Shown here piece after piece: positions 6,899 to 7,565 of a stretch of DNA of 7,565 nt. A program made the translations under genes and the position numbers. Positions within the stretch are counted from its first letter, which is position 1; each line of letters starts with the position of its first letter. Below the pieces are notes generated by a model, which worked only from the letters and a program-made list of their open reading frames with translations, was not told where the DNA came from and searched no databases. The DNA lies in the NCBI GenBank assembly GCA_016926925.1, contig JAFGNQ010000076.1:1-7565 (forward strand), in the 5' to 3' direction. The stretch comes from Candidatus Aminicenantota bacterium. Lineage in GTDB: Bacteria; Acidobacteriota; Aminicenantia; Aminicenantales; Aminicenantaceae.

Positions 6899-7565
6899 GA
6901 GACCCTTCCTTTCTCTTTTTCAATTTCAACCATGCCCGCCCGCCTTCGTCTCTTCAGCTCATTGAGAACACTTTCGTAGGAAATACCGCATTTGGCCAAG
7001 GCGACCGTCAAAAAATACAATAGGTCTGCAGCTTCCCAGATGATATCTGCAGTCTCCTCCGCTTCGATCAGCTCTTCCGCTTCCTCTCTGATCTTGCCCG
7101 CCAGCATTTGTCCAGTCAATTTAGACGTGTATGAGCCCGGTAAAGGATTCTCCAGCCGATCCAGAATTACGCTGTGGAGCTCATCCAGACTGAAATGCTT
7201 GGCTCCAAAACAGGAATAACTCCCTTTGTGGCAGGCTGGACCTGCCGGCTTTACCGTCATCAAGACAGCATCTGCGTCACAGTCACACCGCACTTTGACA
7301 AACTTCTGCGTATTCCCTGAGGTCTCACCTTTTCTCCATAATTTCCCTCTCGACCTGGAAAAATACCAGGCATTTCCGGTTTCGAATGTCTTCAACAAGG
7401 AGTCTTTGTCACTGTAAGCCAGCATCAGAACTTGAGAAGATTCATCCACGGTAACAGTAGGTATCACGCCTTTCCCCCAATCCAAGGATGCAATAAAGGC
7501 TCCCGGCATGGAAATCTCTCCTGTGTAAAGAGCCATCCCGAGCTGAATGTTAACGCCGATCTTAG
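6895..7565 (-). CDS. hisIE: Bifunctional phosphoribosyl-AMP cyclohydrolase / phosphoribosyl-ATP pyrophosphatase, 5' end open (possible HisA fusion)
   Basis: HisE removes pyrophosphate from phosphoribosyl-ATP and HisI opens the adenine ring of phosphoribosyl-AMP, steps 2 and 3 of histidine synthesis. Counting from the ATG at nt 7536, the HisI domain spans about 25-115: WYFSRSRGKLWRKGETSGN, the metal motif DCDADA (Asp85, Asp87, Asp89) and cysteines 86, 102 (GPAC) and 109 (SCF). HisE spans about 117-205 (SYTSKL, KIREEAEEL, EAADLLYFL). E. coli HisIE is 203 residues. The frame has no stop up to the window edge; residues KIGVNIQLGMALYTGEIS resemble the C-terminal tail of HisA. The gene is therefore drawn to the edge as a possible HisA-HisIE fusion. 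Alternative starts are ATG 7536 (no clear ribosome site) and ATG 7509, which has AGGAGA seven bases upstream and would give a 204-residue HisIE. The gene overlaps hisD by four bases. Confidence 0.9.
   Translation of the reverse strand, partial: KIGVNIQLGMALYTGEISMPGAFIASLDWGKGVIPTVTVDESSQVLMLAYSDKDSLLKTFETGNAWYFSRSRGKLWRKGETSGNTQKFVKVRCDCDADAVLMTVKPAGPACHKGSYSCFGAKHFSLDELHSVILDRLENPLPGSYTSKLTGQMLAGKIREEAEELIEAEETADIIWEAADLLYFLTVALAKCGISYESVLNELKRRRRAGMVEIEKEKGRVS
7517..7522 (-). promoter_or_regulatory. Shine-Dalgarno-like site for an internal hisIE start
   Basis: Read on the minus strand, AGGAGA is followed by GATTTCC and then the ATG at nt 7509-7507. This is a good site and spacing, so HisIE could be translated separately from this ATG even if the upstream HisA-like sequence is in the same frame. 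It decides between a 204-residue HisIE and a longer fused protein, or allows both. Confidence 0.4.

Overview
The window comes from an anaerobic bacterium that carries the Wood-Ljungdahl (reductive acetyl-CoA) pathway. It holds six protein-coding genes packed almost end to end on both strands. No RNA gene, insertion sequence, CRISPR array or phage gene is visible. Base composition looks close to balanced and even across the genes, so nothing suggests recent transfer. Family-level identification is solid for all six genes. The taxon cannot be fixed from this sequence: acetogenic or sulfate-reducing lineages (for example Desulfobacterota), Chloroflexota or acetogenic Spirochaetota would all fit.

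Plus strand, 1-4149: three genes in one tight run. The first is the large subunit of the corrinoid/iron-sulfur protein (acsC), missing only its first few codons at the window edge. One base after its stop begins a 639-residue [2Fe-2S]/ASKHA ATPase of the RACo type (acsV), which reductively reactivates the corrinoid protein. 25 bases later, behind a strong ribosome binding site, comes a stand-alone zinc-dependent homocysteine S-methyltransferase domain. Together they encode a methyl carrier, its repair enzyme and a possible methyl acceptor enzyme. This suggests, without proving it, that methyl groups are drawn from the Wood-Ljungdahl carrier to make methionine.

Plus strand, 4150-5611: an 85-base gap with a weak candidate promoter, then an 11-helix sodium:neurotransmitter symporter family (LeuT/MhsT-like) amino-acid transporter of unknown substrate.

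Minus strand, 7565-5615: the end of a histidine biosynthesis operon. A HisIE protein (steps 2 and 3 of the pathway) overlaps hisD (last two steps) by four bases. The HisIE reading frame stays open to the window edge, and its N-terminal residues look like the C-terminal tail of HisA, so the full gene may be a HisA-HisIE fusion. The hisD and transporter stop codons converge with only three bases between them.

The most interesting points are the possible direct link between the corrinoid/iron-sulfur protein and homocysteine methylation, and the possible three-domain histidine enzyme.
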